Below are positions 42,697 through 54,676 of a DNA stretch of 64,000 nucleotides, in pieces; the stretch's first letter is position 1, and every line of letters starts with the position of its first letter. The position numbers and the translations under genes are program-made. The stretch lies in NCBI GenBank assembly GCA_937926975.1, contig CALBCJ010000011.1, positions 124,001 to 188,000 of the forward strand. Direction: 5' to 3'. Below the pieces are notes generated by a model that ran no database searches, was not told the origin of the DNA, and saw only the letters and a program-made list of their open reading frames with translations. The stretch is from an uncultured Propionibacteriaceae bacterium. GTDB lineage: Bacteria > Actinomycetota > Actinomycetes > Propionibacteriales > Propionibacteriaceae.

Positions 42697-43692
42697 GTGA
42701 CGACGATCTATGACGTGGCCCGGCGCGCCGGAGTGTCCCCGGCGACGGTGTCGCGGGTCTTCAACGGGGCCCGGGTCTCCGCGTCGAAGCAGAAGGCGGT
42801 CCGGGACGCCGCCCAGGCTCTGGGGTTCATGCCCAACGGGAACGCCCGGCGGCTGCGGATGGGCAGGTCCCAGATCGTCGCGATGCTGATCCCCGACATT
42901 GAGAACAGCTTCTTCACCGCGATGACCCGGGCTGTGACCGATGTCGCCCGGGCTGCCGGCTACTCGGTGATGCTCGGCAACACCGATGACGACCCTGACC
43001 TGGAGGCAGCGCTGGTGACGGCTGCCGTCGCCGACCCGGTCGCCGGGATCATCGTCGCCCCCTCCCACGACCGGGCCGACTACAGCCCGGCTGCCAGGCG
43101 GAAGGTCCCGGTGGTGGCGGTGGACCGGGACGCTCCCCGCAGCGCCGTCGACACCGTCGTGGCCGACAACGCCGAGATCGCCCGGGACGTCACCCGCCGG
43201 CTCTTCGACACCGGCTGCCGCCGGGTCGCCTGCGTCTCGGGACCGCCGCAGGTGATGACCGCCGACGAGCGCTGCGCCGGCTACGTCCAGGCCTGGCAGG
43301 AGGTCACCGGCGCGCCACCGCCGACGGAGCTGGTGGTCCGCGGCACGTACTCCGTTGAGGGTGGCCGGGCCGGGGCCCAGGCCCTGCTCGAGCTGCCAGA
43401 GCCCCCGGACGCGATCGTCGCCGCCAACAACCGGATCGCGGTCGGGCTGGTCCGTCAGCTCCGGGACGCTGGCCTCGACACCGCCCGGGTCCCAGTGGCC
43501 TCGGTGGGGGACCTGCCCTTCGTCCTGCGCCTGCCCGACGGCCTGACGACCACCGCCCTGCCCGCCCGCGAGATCGGCGCCACCGCCGCCACGCTGCTGC
43601 TGGAGCGGATCCGCGGCTTCCGGGGCCCGGCCCGGCACCGGGTCCTGCGCTGCGACCCCTTGTCTCACCACACAGAAGGAGAGAACTCATGA
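42697..43692 (+). CDS. LacI-family regulator of the sugar ABC/isomerase cluster
   Basis: The 331-residue protein has the helix-turn-helix TIYDVARRAGVSPATVSRVF at the N-terminus, the hinge helix region GNARRLRMGRSQIVAMLIPD, and an effector domain (IIVAPSHDRADY, VVAVDRD). GTG 42697 follows GGAGGGGGAAG. The stop overlaps the start of the isomerase-like gene (ATGA), so both are made together. It most likely binds the palindrome at 38693 and perhaps controls its own transcript. Confidence 0.92.
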   Translation: MTTIYDVARRAGVSPATVSRVFNGARVSASKQKAVRDAAQALGFMPNGNARRLRMGRSQIVAMLIPDIENSFFTAMTRAVTDVARAAGYSVMLGNTDDDPDLEAALVTAAVADPVAGIIVAPSHDRADYSPAARRKVPVVAVDRDAPRSAVDTVVADNAEIARDVTRRLFDTGCRRVACVSGPPQVMTADERCAGYVQAWQEVTGAPPPTELVVRGTYSVEGGRAGAQALLELPEPPDAIVAANNRIAVGLVRQLRDAGLDTARVPVASVGDLPFVLRLPDGLTTTALPAREIGATAATLLLERIRGFRGPARHRVLRCDPLSHHTEGENS

Positions 43693-45341
43693 CCGGATAC
43701 ACCTTCCCGACCCTCACCGAGCGCCCGAAGGCCGCTGAGAAGACCATCTACACCGTTGCCAGCGGCGACCTGCGGCTGACCGCTAACGTCAAGACCTGGG
43801 CGATGCAGCAGCAGGTCGAGCAGGCCTTTGCCGCCGCGGTGGAGGAGCTGGGCTGGTCGCTGGTTCGAGCTCACGGCGTCGACCCGGAGAAGGGCCACGG
43901 CTTCATCGACAGCCAGCGCCGGGGGATGGACGTCTTCGCCACCATCCCGTCCGAGGCGCCGCTGGTGGTGGTGGAGGCGGTCTGGCAGTACAGCCACCAC
44001 GTGCTGGCGGGGCTGCGCGACCACCGCGGCCCGATCCTGGTGGTCGCCAACTTCGCCGGTGACTTCCCGGGCCTGGTGGGGCTGCTCAACCTGACCGGGT
44101 CGATGACCAAGGCCGGGATCAAGCACTCCGCGCTGTGGAGCAAGGACTTCACCGACGACTGGGCCAAGCAGCAGCTCAAGGCCTGGCTGGAGACCGGCGA
44201 GATCGTCCACGACACCTCCCACGTACGGGACCTGCCGGCCCTGCCGGACAGCGAGGAGCGCCGGCTGGGGGAGGCCCTGGCCGAGCAGCTGCGGCGGGAG
44301 AAGGCCATCATGGCGGTCTTCGACGAGGGCTGCATGGGCATGTACAACGCGATCTTCGACGACGAGCTGCTGAACCCGACCGGGATCTACAAGGAGCGGC
44401 TCAGCCAGTCGGCCCTGTACGCGGAGATGCTGACCGTCACCGACGAGGAGGCCGCCGCGGTCCGGGCCTGGCTGGAGGCCCGCGGGATGACCTTCCACGT
44501 CGACAACCAGGGCGACTGGAAGGAGTGCCTCACCGACGAGCAGCTGACCTGGCAGCTCAAGATGTACATCGCGGCGGTGCGGATCGCCGACGACTTCGGC
44601 GCCGACCTGGTCGGGATCCAGTACCAGCAGGGCCTCAAGGACGTGGTCCCGGCCTCTGACCTGGCCGAGGGCCTGCTGAACGACCCGAACCGGCCGCCGG
44701 TCACCTCCCGCGACGGCTCCCGGGTGCTCTACCAGGACCGAGCACTACCGCACTTCAACGAGGTCGACCAGGGGGTCGCGGTGGACGCGCTGGTCACCAA
44801 CCGGGTCTGGACCGCGATGGGCCTCGACCCCTCGACCACCCTGCACGACATCCGGTGGGGCGATGACTGGGAGGGTAACTTCGTCTGGGTGCTGGAGATC
44901 TCTGGCTCGGTGCCGGCGTCCCACCTGGGCGGGTACCAGAACGCCCACTCCTACCGGCAGTCGTACTACTTCTTCCCGAAGGGCGGCGGCACCCTCTCCG
45001 GGGTCTCCAAGCCGGGCGAGCTGGTCTGGTCGCGGGTCTTCCTCGAGGGCGGCCGGCTCCACGCCGACCTGGGCCGCGGCACCAGCATCGAGATGCCCGA
45101 GGCCGAGGTGCGGCGCCGGCTGGAGGCCACCAACCGGGAGTGGCCGATCCTGAACGCGATCCTGCACGGGGTCTCCCGCGACCAGCTGATGGCTCGCCAC
45201 AAGGCGAACCACCTCAACGTGGTGTACGCGCCGGACGCCGGTACCGCCGACCGGGCGCTGGTCGCCAAGGCCGCCATGCTCCAGGCGATGGGCCTGCAGG
45301 TCCACCTCTGTGGTGACGTGCTGCCGGGGCTGGGGGCCTGA
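43689..45341 (+). CDS. L-fucose/L-arabinose isomerase-like sugar isomerase
   Basis: The 550-residue protein resembles the fucose/arabinose isomerase superfamily. Visible hints are the acidic VFDEGCMGMYNAIFDDELLN near 215, the segment AIMAVFDEGC that resembles the metal site of FucI, and the C-terminal KANHLNVVYAPDAGTADRA near 499, which matches the NHxxxVYG segment of L-fucose isomerase with its metal-binding His. Members interconvert aldoses and ketoses with Mn2+. The family's exact sugar cannot be read; context with an RbsABC-type importer and a LacI regulator suggests a pentose or 6-deoxyhexose. No matching kinase or aldolase gene is present in the cluster. Confidence 0.7.
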   Translation: MTGYTFPTLTERPKAAEKTIYTVASGDLRLTANVKTWAMQQQVEQAFAAAVEELGWSLVRAHGVDPEKGHGFIDSQRRGMDVFATIPSEAPLVVVEAVWQYSHHVLAGLRDHRGPILVVANFAGDFPGLVGLLNLTGSMTKAGIKHSALWSKDFTDDWAKQQLKAWLETGEIVHDTSHVRDLPALPDSEERRLGEALAEQLRREKAIMAVFDEGCMGMYNAIFDDELLNPTGIYKERLSQSALYAEMLTVTDEEAAAVRAWLEARGMTFHVDNQGDWKECLTDEQLTWQLKMYIAAVRIADDFGADLVGIQYQQGLKDVVPASDLAEGLLNDPNRPPVTSRDGSRVLYQDRALPHFNEVDQGVAVDALVTNRVWTAMGLDPSTTLHDIRWGDDWEGNFVWVLEISGSVPASHLGGYQNAHSYRQSYYFFPKGGGTLSGVSKPGELVWSRVFLEGGRLHADLGRGTSIEMPEAEVRRRLEATNREWPILNAILHGVSRDQLMARHKANHLNVVYAPDAGTADRALVAKAAMLQAMGLQVHLCGDVLPGLGA

Positions 45342-45402
45342 TGCTCTACGGGCCGATGGTGCTCACGGTCAGAGCCCGCCAGCCCCAGTAGCGGGTCACC
45401 GC

Positions 45403-45428
45403 GCGGCCAGGCCCAGGGGCCTGGCCGC
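45403..45428. terminator. Bidirectional terminator between convergent genes
   Basis: GCGGCCAGGCCC (45403-45414) and GGGCCTGGCCGC (45417-45428) form a perfect 12-bp stem with a 2-nt turn. It lies between the isomerase gene and the end of the minus-strand lacI gene (stop at 45430). Confidence 0.85.
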
Positions 45429-45429
45429 C

Positions 45430-46452
45430 TCACGCTCGCGGCCGCGCGGTGCTGCCGCGTACGACGAGCCGGGTAGGAATGATGACTCGGCGGGACCCGT
45501 CGCGCGGCCCACCGGCCAGCTGCTCCACGACGAGGTCGACCATAGTGGTTCCCGCCCGGTGAAAGTCCTGGTGCACCGATGTCAGGGGCGGGAAGGTGTA
45601 CTCGACCAGCGGCAGTCCGTCGAAGCCCACCACGGATACGTCGTCGGGGACCCGGCGCCCCCTCTCGTGCATGGCTCGAACCAGCCCGAAGGCCACCTCG
45701 TCGTTGGCGCAGAAGACCGCGGTCACCGTGGGGTCGTCGGCTAGCTGCTGACCAGCCCGGTAGCCGTCGCTGGCCTCCCAGCCGCCCAGTACCGGCTCGG
45801 GAGCCGAGATTCCTGACTCCTCCAGCCGTCGGCGCCAGGCGGCTATGCGGATGGCTGCCGACTGGGAGTCCTGAGGGCCGGTGACATGGTGGACGGTGCG
45901 GTGCCCCAGGCCGAGCAGGTGCTCCACTGCCTCCCGGACCCCCTGAACCTGGTCTGCTGATGCCGAGGGGTAGTAACCGACGAGAGCAGAGTCCGATGAA
46001 GCCACGGCGAGCCCGGCAGGCAAGGCTAGGTGGCGGTAGCTGGCGCGTCCGGACTGGACGATCACCAGACCGTCGATGGCCTGGTGGGACAGGCGCTCGA
46101 CCGCGTCGTGCACCTGCTCGCTCTCGGGGTGCTGAACCTGCACCAGGGTGACGCCGTACCCGAGCCGGTCAGCTGCGTCGAGCACGCCGCTCGTGGTGTG
46201 GGCCTCGCCGGTGCGCTGGATGGCCTGTGTCAGGACACCGATCACGTTGAAGGCCCCGTTGCGCAAGGCCCGGGCGGCCCGGTTCGGCGAGTACCCCAGC
46301 TGGTTCATGGCCTGCAGCACCCGGTCTCTGGTGGTGGGGCGCACCTTGTCTGAGCCGCGAGCCACCCGGGAGACGGTCTGGCCGGAGACACCAGCCAGCC
46401 GGGCGACGTCCTTGATAGACGGCGTCCTGCCCCCACGAGGTCCTGCCGCCAT
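45430..46452 (-). CDS. LacI-family repressor of the lacZ locus
   Basis: The 340-residue protein has the helix-turn-helix IKDVARLAGVSGQTVSRVAR near residue 13 and the effector domain with IGVLTQAIQRTGEAHTTSGV near 70, VFCANDEVAFGLVRAMHERG near 247 and VVGFDGLPLVEYTFPPLTSV near 275. ATG 46452 stands 6 nt after a TATCGT box on the minus strand, a leaderless pattern. It is divergent from lacZ and the symporter gene, the usual arrangement for a local galactoside repressor. Confidence 0.93.
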   Translation of the reverse strand: MAAGPRGGRTPSIKDVARLAGVSGQTVSRVARGSDKVRPTTRDRVLQAMNQLGYSPNRAARALRNGAFNVIGVLTQAIQRTGEAHTTSGVLDAADRLGYGVTLVQVQHPESEQVHDAVERLSHQAIDGLVIVQSGRASYRHLALPAGLAVASSDSALVGYYPSASADQVQGVREAVEHLLGLGHRTVHHVTGPQDSQSAAIRIAAWRRRLEESGISAPEPVLGGWEASDGYRAGQQLADDPTVTAVFCANDEVAFGLVRAMHERGRRVPDDVSVVGFDGLPLVEYTFPPLTSVHQDFHRAGTTMVDLVVEQLAGGPRDGSRRVIIPTRLVVRGSTARPRA

Positions 46453-46579
46453 GCAGCGACGATACCAACTCGCCTTGTGGGCAAGGGGTTGCCACGGGCG
46501 GTCCAGGCTCTGACGCGGGGACGTCTCAATGGCATCGTCACCATCCTTGGGGTGCTAGACCATGTGCTGCTCCTGCTGG

Positions 46580-46622
46580 TTGACATTACCGGAGCTCTTG
46601 AGAAGAATGGCGACGTCGCCAT
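46580..46622 (+). promoter_or_regulatory. lacZ promoter with 16-bp palindromic operator
   Basis: TTGACA at 46580-46585 is a good -35; AAGAAT at 46603-46608 is a possible -10 at 17 nt. ATGGCGACGTCGCCAT at 46607-46622 is a perfect 16-bp palindrome centred on CG, placed at the start of transcription. It suits the divergent LacI repressor. The 245-nt gap contains no gene I can support. Confidence 0.65.
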
Positions 46623-46679
46623 GATGGGCCTCGGCCGAGTAGAGGTTCTCCTGGCGACAGGCCACGGTGGCCATGCTGA

Positions 46680-49757
<3,078 letters not shown>

Positions 49758-49763
49758 CAGCGC

Positions 49764-51134
49764 ATGAGAGAAAAGACCTACCTGAGGTGGTACAACAAGG
49801 TCGGGTACGGCTCGGGTGACGTAGCCGGCAACGTGGTCTACGCCCTGCTGTCGGCGTTCGCGATGATCTACCTCACGGACACCGTCGGCCTGAACGCCGG
49901 CGTCGTCGGCACCCTGATGATGCTCTCGAAGCTCTTCGACGGGGTCTCAGACATTACCTTCGGGACCTTGCTGGACCGCACTCGGACCCGCCTGGGCAAG
50001 GCCCGTCCCTGGATGCTGTGGGCCTTCGTCGGGTGTGCCGTGACGCTGGTGGCTGTGTTCACCATTCCACCGACCCTGGGGGAGTGGACGAAGTACGCCT
50101 GGTTCTTCATCGCCTACACCCTGCTCAACGCGGTCTTCTTCACCGCCAACAATATTTCCTACTCGGCGCTGACTGCGCTGATCACCAAGAACCCCAGCGA
50201 GCGGGTCCAGATGGGCTCGATCCGCTTCATGTTCGCCTTCGGCACCAACCTGGTCGTCCAGACCATCACGGTCGAGGGAGTGCGGCTGCTGGGTGGCGGT
50301 GCGCAGGGCTGGCGAGCGATCGCCATCATCTACGCCCTGGTCGGGCTGGCGGTGAACACCCTTTCGGTCATGTCGGTCCGAGAGCTGTCCGACGAGGAGC
50401 TTGCTGAGGACCTCCAGGACGATCCTGGGCAGGCGGAGAAAGTTCCTCTGAGTGAGTCGATCAGGCTGCTCGGCAGAAACAAGTACTACCTGATCATCCT
50501 GGTCGTGTTCATCATGACCCAGATGTTCACGGCGACCCTGAACATGGGTATCTACTTCATGACCTATATTCTGGGGGATCCCGGCTTGCTGGGCAGCTTC
50601 GCCTGGGCCATTAACGTCCCGCTCATCCTCGGCCTGCTGTTCGCGCCGGTGCTGGTGAGCAGGCTCGGCGGCATGTACAAGGTCAACCTGGTGGGCTATG
50701 CCGTCGCGGTGCTAGGGCGAGTCGGGGTCATTGCGGGTGGGTACCTTGAGAGTGTCCCGGTGATGCTCATCTGCTCCGGTGTGGCGTCGCTGGGCATGGC
50801 TCCTCTGCAGGGCACCCTCAATGCCCTCATCGCGGAGGCCTCGGAGAACACCTTCCTGCGCTTCGGGAAGAGAGTCGACGGGCTCATGTTCTCCTGCACG
50901 TCGCTGGGCGTGAAGGTGGGCAGCGGCCTGGGGACTGCCCTAGCCGGGTGGCTGCTCGCCGCATCCGGATACGCTGCCAATGCGGCCGAGCAGGACTCGT
51001 CAGTCATCTCGATGCTCTACTTCATGTACCTGTGGGTCCCGGCGATCGCTAACGCGATCATTCTGCTTCTGCTGTGGCGCCTCGACGTCGGACGAGCCAA
51101 TGACGAGCTGCGCGCGCAGCGGGCCCGAGGCTGA
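49764..51134 (+). CDS. GPH-family sugar:cation symporter (probable galactoside permease)
   Basis: The 456-residue protein has twelve predicted membrane segments and the glycoside-pentoside-hexuronide signatures: YGSGDVAGNVVYALLSAFAM near 14, SKLFDGVSDITFGTLLDRTR near 54 and RLGKARPWMLWAF near 76, where the Asp/Lys residues match the MelB cation and sugar sites. It lies 6 nt after lacZ, so lactose or a similar beta-galactoside is the likely cargo. No IIA-like regulatory tail is present, unlike LacS of lactic acid bacteria. A terminator follows. Confidence 0.93.
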   Translation: MREKTYLRWYNKVGYGSGDVAGNVVYALLSAFAMIYLTDTVGLNAGVVGTLMMLSKLFDGVSDITFGTLLDRTRTRLGKARPWMLWAFVGCAVTLVAVFTIPPTLGEWTKYAWFFIAYTLLNAVFFTANNISYSALTALITKNPSERVQMGSIRFMFAFGTNLVVQTITVEGVRLLGGGAQGWRAIAIIYALVGLAVNTLSVMSVRELSDEELAEDLQDDPGQAEKVPLSESIRLLGRNKYYLIILVVFIMTQMFTATLNMGIYFMTYILGDPGLLGSFAWAINVPLILGLLFAPVLVSRLGGMYKVNLVGYAVAVLGRVGVIAGGYLESVPVMLICSGVASLGMAPLQGTLNALIAEASENTFLRFGKRVDGLMFSCTSLGVKVGSGLGTALAGWLLAASGYAANAAEQDSSVISMLYFMYLWVPAIANAIILLLLWRLDVGRANDELRAQRARG

Positions 51135-51287
51135 GCCGACCCGTCTCCCGGCCCCACACCCACCACCAGCCCAGCTCGTCTGCCCAGCCGGCAGAAGCGG
51201 TCAGGCCCGGGGCAGAGTACGTCGTGTGACCCGAGCCCCCGGGAGCAGGCTGACCGTGCCGAAGTCTCAGGCAGGCCGGACCGAGGA

Positions 51288-51318
51288 GCCCCGCGCTGGG
51301 TCCTCCTCAGCGTGGGGC
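51288..51318. terminator. Terminator between the symporter gene and the unknown gene
   Basis: GCCCCGCGCTG (51288-51298) pairs with CAGCGTGGGGC (51308-51318), 11 bp with one G.T, loop 9 nt. It can serve both convergent genes. The rest of 51135-51287 shows nothing. Confidence 0.7.
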
Positions 51319-51327
51319 GGGGCGTGG

Positions 51328-52416
51328 TCAGCGCAGGGAGCGGGGGAGGGGGTTCTGCGACTGCCCCAGGTGGTTCCAGACCTTGTCACTCACCTGCGAG
51401 AAGAACTCCACGGCGAAGGCCTGGCACCAGGCGACGATCTCCTCGGTGGGCGGCTGCTGGGGACGCATCCACAGGAACTGGTCCTGGATCGCGAACGGGG
51501 GCGGGCCCATCTCGACCAGGAAAGGCAGCAGCGGCCGGAAGACCTCGGTGGCGAACGGCCGGTCGTCGGCATAGACGGTGTGCTGGTCGTCGAAGGCCGC
51601 CATGTGGAAGATCAGCGGCTGGGCGAAGCCCCGCCAGTCCATCGCCACCCGGCCGAAGCGGAACGGGAGCGCGGTCTGAACCACGTACTCCTCCTCGGTA
51701 TGGGGGGTGCGGGAGTTCCCGTCATAGCGCATCACCTGGTACTGGTGCCGAAAACCGAGAGTCTGCAGGCCGCGGTCCGGGGCGGCTGCCACCACGTCCA
51801 GGGCCTGGTGCTCGTCACCGTCCCAGGTGACCGGGGCCGTGGCCAGGAGCCGGTCGTCGCGCGGCACGTACGCCCAGCCCGGTCGCCGGTAGAACGACAT
51901 CCCCGGGGGTTTCGGGCGCTGAAAGCGCTGCAGCGCCGGGGCAGCCGCGATGGCCTGCGCGATGATGCTCAGGTCGTTCATGTACGCGTGGATCGAGGGC
52001 GGCCCGGTCGGAACCCTGACCACCGTCAGCGAGTCGCCGTCGACTGCTACGTCCAGCGGCCGCCGCCGGGCGAACTCCCGGAAGGCGGGCAAGACACTCT
52101 CCACCATCGCCCAGCCGTACTCCTCCTCCTCGGTCACCAGCAGCAGCCCGGCGTCGTTGGGGACCTGCAGCCCGACGATTCCGGGGCGTGGGTTGCTCGG
52201 CAGGGAGGCGAAGAACGGCGGCAGCGGGTACGGGATCCGCAGCGTCGCCACCGAGCCGTAGTCAGAGTACGTCGAGCAGTCGTAGTCGAAGGCCTGGTAG
52301 GGAAAGCCGGAGTCGCTGTACCCGACCACCTGCCCCGAGTACCGCCGGCCGGTTCCCGAGCCGAACGGCGGACAGTTCAGGCCGTCCAGCGGATGGGCAG
52401 CAACCGAGAGCGTCAC
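51328..52416 (-). CDS. Protein of unknown function (362 aa)
   Basis: I do not recognise a family. The protein is soluble, without signal peptide or membrane segment, and rich in aromatic residues and Pro (YSDSGFPYQAFDYDCSTYSD near 33, MSFYRRPGWAYVPRDDRLLA near 175, FAIQDQFLWMRPQQPPTEE near 308). Pattern and length recall actinobacterial proteins of the DUF3137-like kind that may bind lipids or act beside secretion systems, but this is only a resemblance. It lies 24 nt before the end of pknL on the same strand, so the two may be cotranscribed, with pknL first. Confidence 0.65.
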   Translation of the reverse strand: MTLSVAAHPLDGLNCPPFGSGTGRRYSGQVVGYSDSGFPYQAFDYDCSTYSDYGSVATLRIPYPLPPFFASLPSNPRPGIVGLQVPNDAGLLLVTEEEEYGWAMVESVLPAFREFARRRPLDVAVDGDSLTVVRVPTGPPSIHAYMNDLSIIAQAIAAAPALQRFQRPKPPGMSFYRRPGWAYVPRDDRLLATAPVTWDGDEHQALDVVAAAPDRGLQTLGFRHQYQVMRYDGNSRTPHTEEEYVVQTALPFRFGRVAMDWRGFAQPLIFHMAAFDDQHTVYADDRPFATEVFRPLLPFLVEMGPPPFAIQDQFLWMRPQQPPTEEIVAWCQAFAVEFFSQVSDKVWNHLGQSQNPLPRSLR

Positions 52417-52440
52417 AGGATCACGCTAGCCGAGCCAGGA

Positions 52441-54543
52441 TCAGCCGACGAGCACGGTGACCGTCGAGCCCTCCGGGACCTTGGCCCCAGCGGCCGGGTC
52501 AGTGCCGTACGCGAGCCCGAAAGCGTCCGTGCCGGGGACGATGGTCTTGGTGGCCACCTCGAAGCCGGCGTTCTTGAGAGTCGTCACCGCCTGGTCCTTC
52601 TTCATTCCACGCACCGTCGGGACCACCATCAGCACCGGTCCCTGGGAGACCACCAGGGTCACCTTGTCGCCCTTCTTGCCGGAGCCGTCGGCCGGGGTCT
52701 GGCTGATCACCAGCCCCTCGGCCACGGTCTTGGAGTGCTCCTGGGTGACGCTCACCTGGAAGCCGGCCGCCTGCAGCTCCTGCTGAGCCTGCTGCCCGCT
52801 CTTGCCCACGTAGCTGGGGACCGGGACCGGCCGCGGACCCTGGGAGACCACCAGGTCGACCCGGTCGCCCCGCTTCAGCTGGGTGCCCCGCGGCACCGAC
52901 GCCTGGATCACCACGCCGGCGGCCACCGACTCGTGGTGGGCCTCGCTCACGTCTCCGACCGCAAGGTTGCTCTGGGCTAGGGCGGCAACCGCCTTCTCCC
53001 GGCTCAGCCCGGCCAGCTGGGGAGCCTCGAACCGCTCCGGACCGAGCGAGACGGTCACCGTGACCTGGCCGTCCTTGCGAATCCGGGCGCCAGCCGCCGG
53101 GTCCATCCGGATCACCCGACCGGCCGGCGTCGTCTCCGAGTGCTCCTGAGTCGCAGTGAAGCCGATCAGCGCCGCCTCAGTGGTGGCCCGGGCCTCCTGC
53201 TCGCTCATCCCCACCAGGTTCGGAGTGCTGGTCCAGCGGTCCTCGCTCAGGTAGTAGAAGTAGCCGCTGGTGACGCCGGCCAGGGTCAGGACCAGCAGCA
53301 GTGCCAGAGCCACCAGCCCGCGGCGGCGCCGGTGAATCTTGGACTGGGAGACCCGGACCAGCGGGCGGACCGGGGCCGGACGCTCAGAGACGGTGGGATG
53401 GGGCGCCTCATCGTCGGCCGTGGTCTCCAGGTCGACCGGGGAGACCGGGGTCGCTGTCCGCGAGCTGGCCGGGTGGGAGGTGCCCGGGGAGCGCAGGGTC
53501 CAGCTCCGGTTCGACGGCTCGCTGGGCGCGCTGGTGGTCGAGGTGTCCCGTACCGCCGGGAAGGTCCCGGTCTGGGGGGAGGCTGGGCTACCGGCCGATG
53601 CCGGGTCGGCCAGGTCGGCCTCTGGGCCGGCGCCCAGGCGCTGGACCAGCTCCGGGTCGTCGGTGATGTGCTGGGCCAGGGCTCGCCGGGCCAGGGCCAC
53701 CCGCCGCGCCAGCGCCCGGCCGTCGGCGGGCCGCTCGTTCGGGTCGCGACGGGTGCAGGCCCGGACCAGGGCGTCGAGGTACGGCGGGATCGTGCGCCGG
53801 GCCCTGGGGGACAGGGCTGCCGACGGCGCGCCGATGTCGTTGTGGACATGGCTGTAGGCCACCTGGATCGGGGAGTCGCCGACGTGCGGCTTCTTGCCGG
53901 TGAGCAGCTCGTACAGCATCACGCCGACCGAGTACACGTCGGAGCGGGAGGTGGCCTTGTTGGTGGTCACCCGCTCCGGGGAGATGTACGACACAGTGCC
54001 GATCAGCATCCCCTGGGTGGCGGTGTTGGTCTGGCCGGTGACGGCCTTGGCCAGACCGAAGTCGGTGACCTTGACCTCACCCTGCTCGGAGATCAGGACG
54101 TTCTCCGGCTTCACGTCGCAGTGGACCAGGCCGACCTCGTGGGCGGCGGCCAGGGCCCGGACCACCGGCTCCAGGTAGCTCAGCGCTGAGGCGGGGGAGA
54201 GCCGCTCCTCACGACGGATCAGAGCCCGCAGGGTGCAGCCCTGGACGTACTCCATGACGATGTACGGGCGGTCGCCCTCCACGCCCTGGTCGAAGACCGC
54301 GACGATGTTGGGGTGCGACAGCCGGGCGGCGGCCCGGGCCTCCTTGTCGAACTTGGCGGCGAAGTCGACGTCGTCGCCCAGCCCCTCGTGCATCAGCTTG
54401 ATGGCCACCACCCGGTCGAGCCGGGTGTCGACACCTTCGAAGACGGTCGCCATGCCACCTCGGGCCACCTTCCGGCCCAGTGCATAGCGACCTCCGTACA
54501 GCTGACCCCCCAGGGGGTCGCTGACAGCGGGCGCGCTCAACAT
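52441..54543 (-). CDS. pknL: PknL/PknB-like serine/threonine protein kinase with four PASTA domains
   Basis: The 700-residue membrane kinase has a cytosolic kinase domain (about 18-280) with GRKVARGGMATVFEG, the ATP Lys in VAIKLM, the catalytic loop HCDVKPENVL and the DFG in VTDFGLAKA. A Thr/Pro-rich juxtamembrane stretch follows, then one membrane segment near 408-430 and four extracellular PASTA repeats to the end, each ending like VTVSLGPE or LVVSQGP. PASTA domains sense muropeptides or lipid II. The loop reads HCD instead of HRD, so it may not need activation-loop phosphorylation in the usual way. ATG 54543 has GGAG just upstream. Neighbours (polyprenyl synthase, metF, more distantly aroG) match the mycobacterial pknL region. 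Confidence 0.93.
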   Translation of the reverse strand: MLSAPAVSDPLGGQLYGGRYALGRKVARGGMATVFEGVDTRLDRVVAIKLMHEGLGDDVDFAAKFDKEARAAARLSHPNIVAVFDQGVEGDRPYIVMEYVQGCTLRALIRREERLSPASALSYLEPVVRALAAAHEVGLVHCDVKPENVLISEQGEVKVTDFGLAKAVTGQTNTATQGMLIGTVSYISPERVTTNKATSRSDVYSVGVMLYELLTGKKPHVGDSPIQVAYSHVHNDIGAPSAALSPRARRTIPPYLDALVRACTRRDPNERPADGRALARRVALARRALAQHITDDPELVQRLGAGPEADLADPASAGSPASPQTGTFPAVRDTSTTSAPSEPSNRSWTLRSPGTSHPASSRTATPVSPVDLETTADDEAPHPTVSERPAPVRPLVRVSQSKIHRRRRGLVALALLLVLTLAGVTSGYFYYLSEDRWTSTPNLVGMSEQEARATTEAALIGFTATQEHSETTPAGRVIRMDPAAGARIRKDGQVTVTVSLGPERFEAPQLAGLSREKAVAALAQSNLAVGDVSEAHHESVAAGVVIQASVPRGTQLKRGDRVDLVVSQGPRPVPVPSYVGKSGQQAQQELQAAGFQVSVTQEHSKTVAEGLVISQTPADGSGKKGDKVTLVVSQGPVLMVVPTVRGMKKDQAVTTLKNAGFEVATKTIVPGTDAFGLAYGTDPAAGAKVPEGSTVTVLVG

Positions 54544-54676
54544 CTGCTCCAGACACGGTTGGGGAAGGAAAGCCGTGCGATGGCTGTGACGAGTGTACGG
54601 AGGGGAGGGAAGTGAGCGCGAGCGGCGCGCCGGTGCGGTGCGAGATCGTTGCTGACGCCACCGATAGTCTGAGTCG

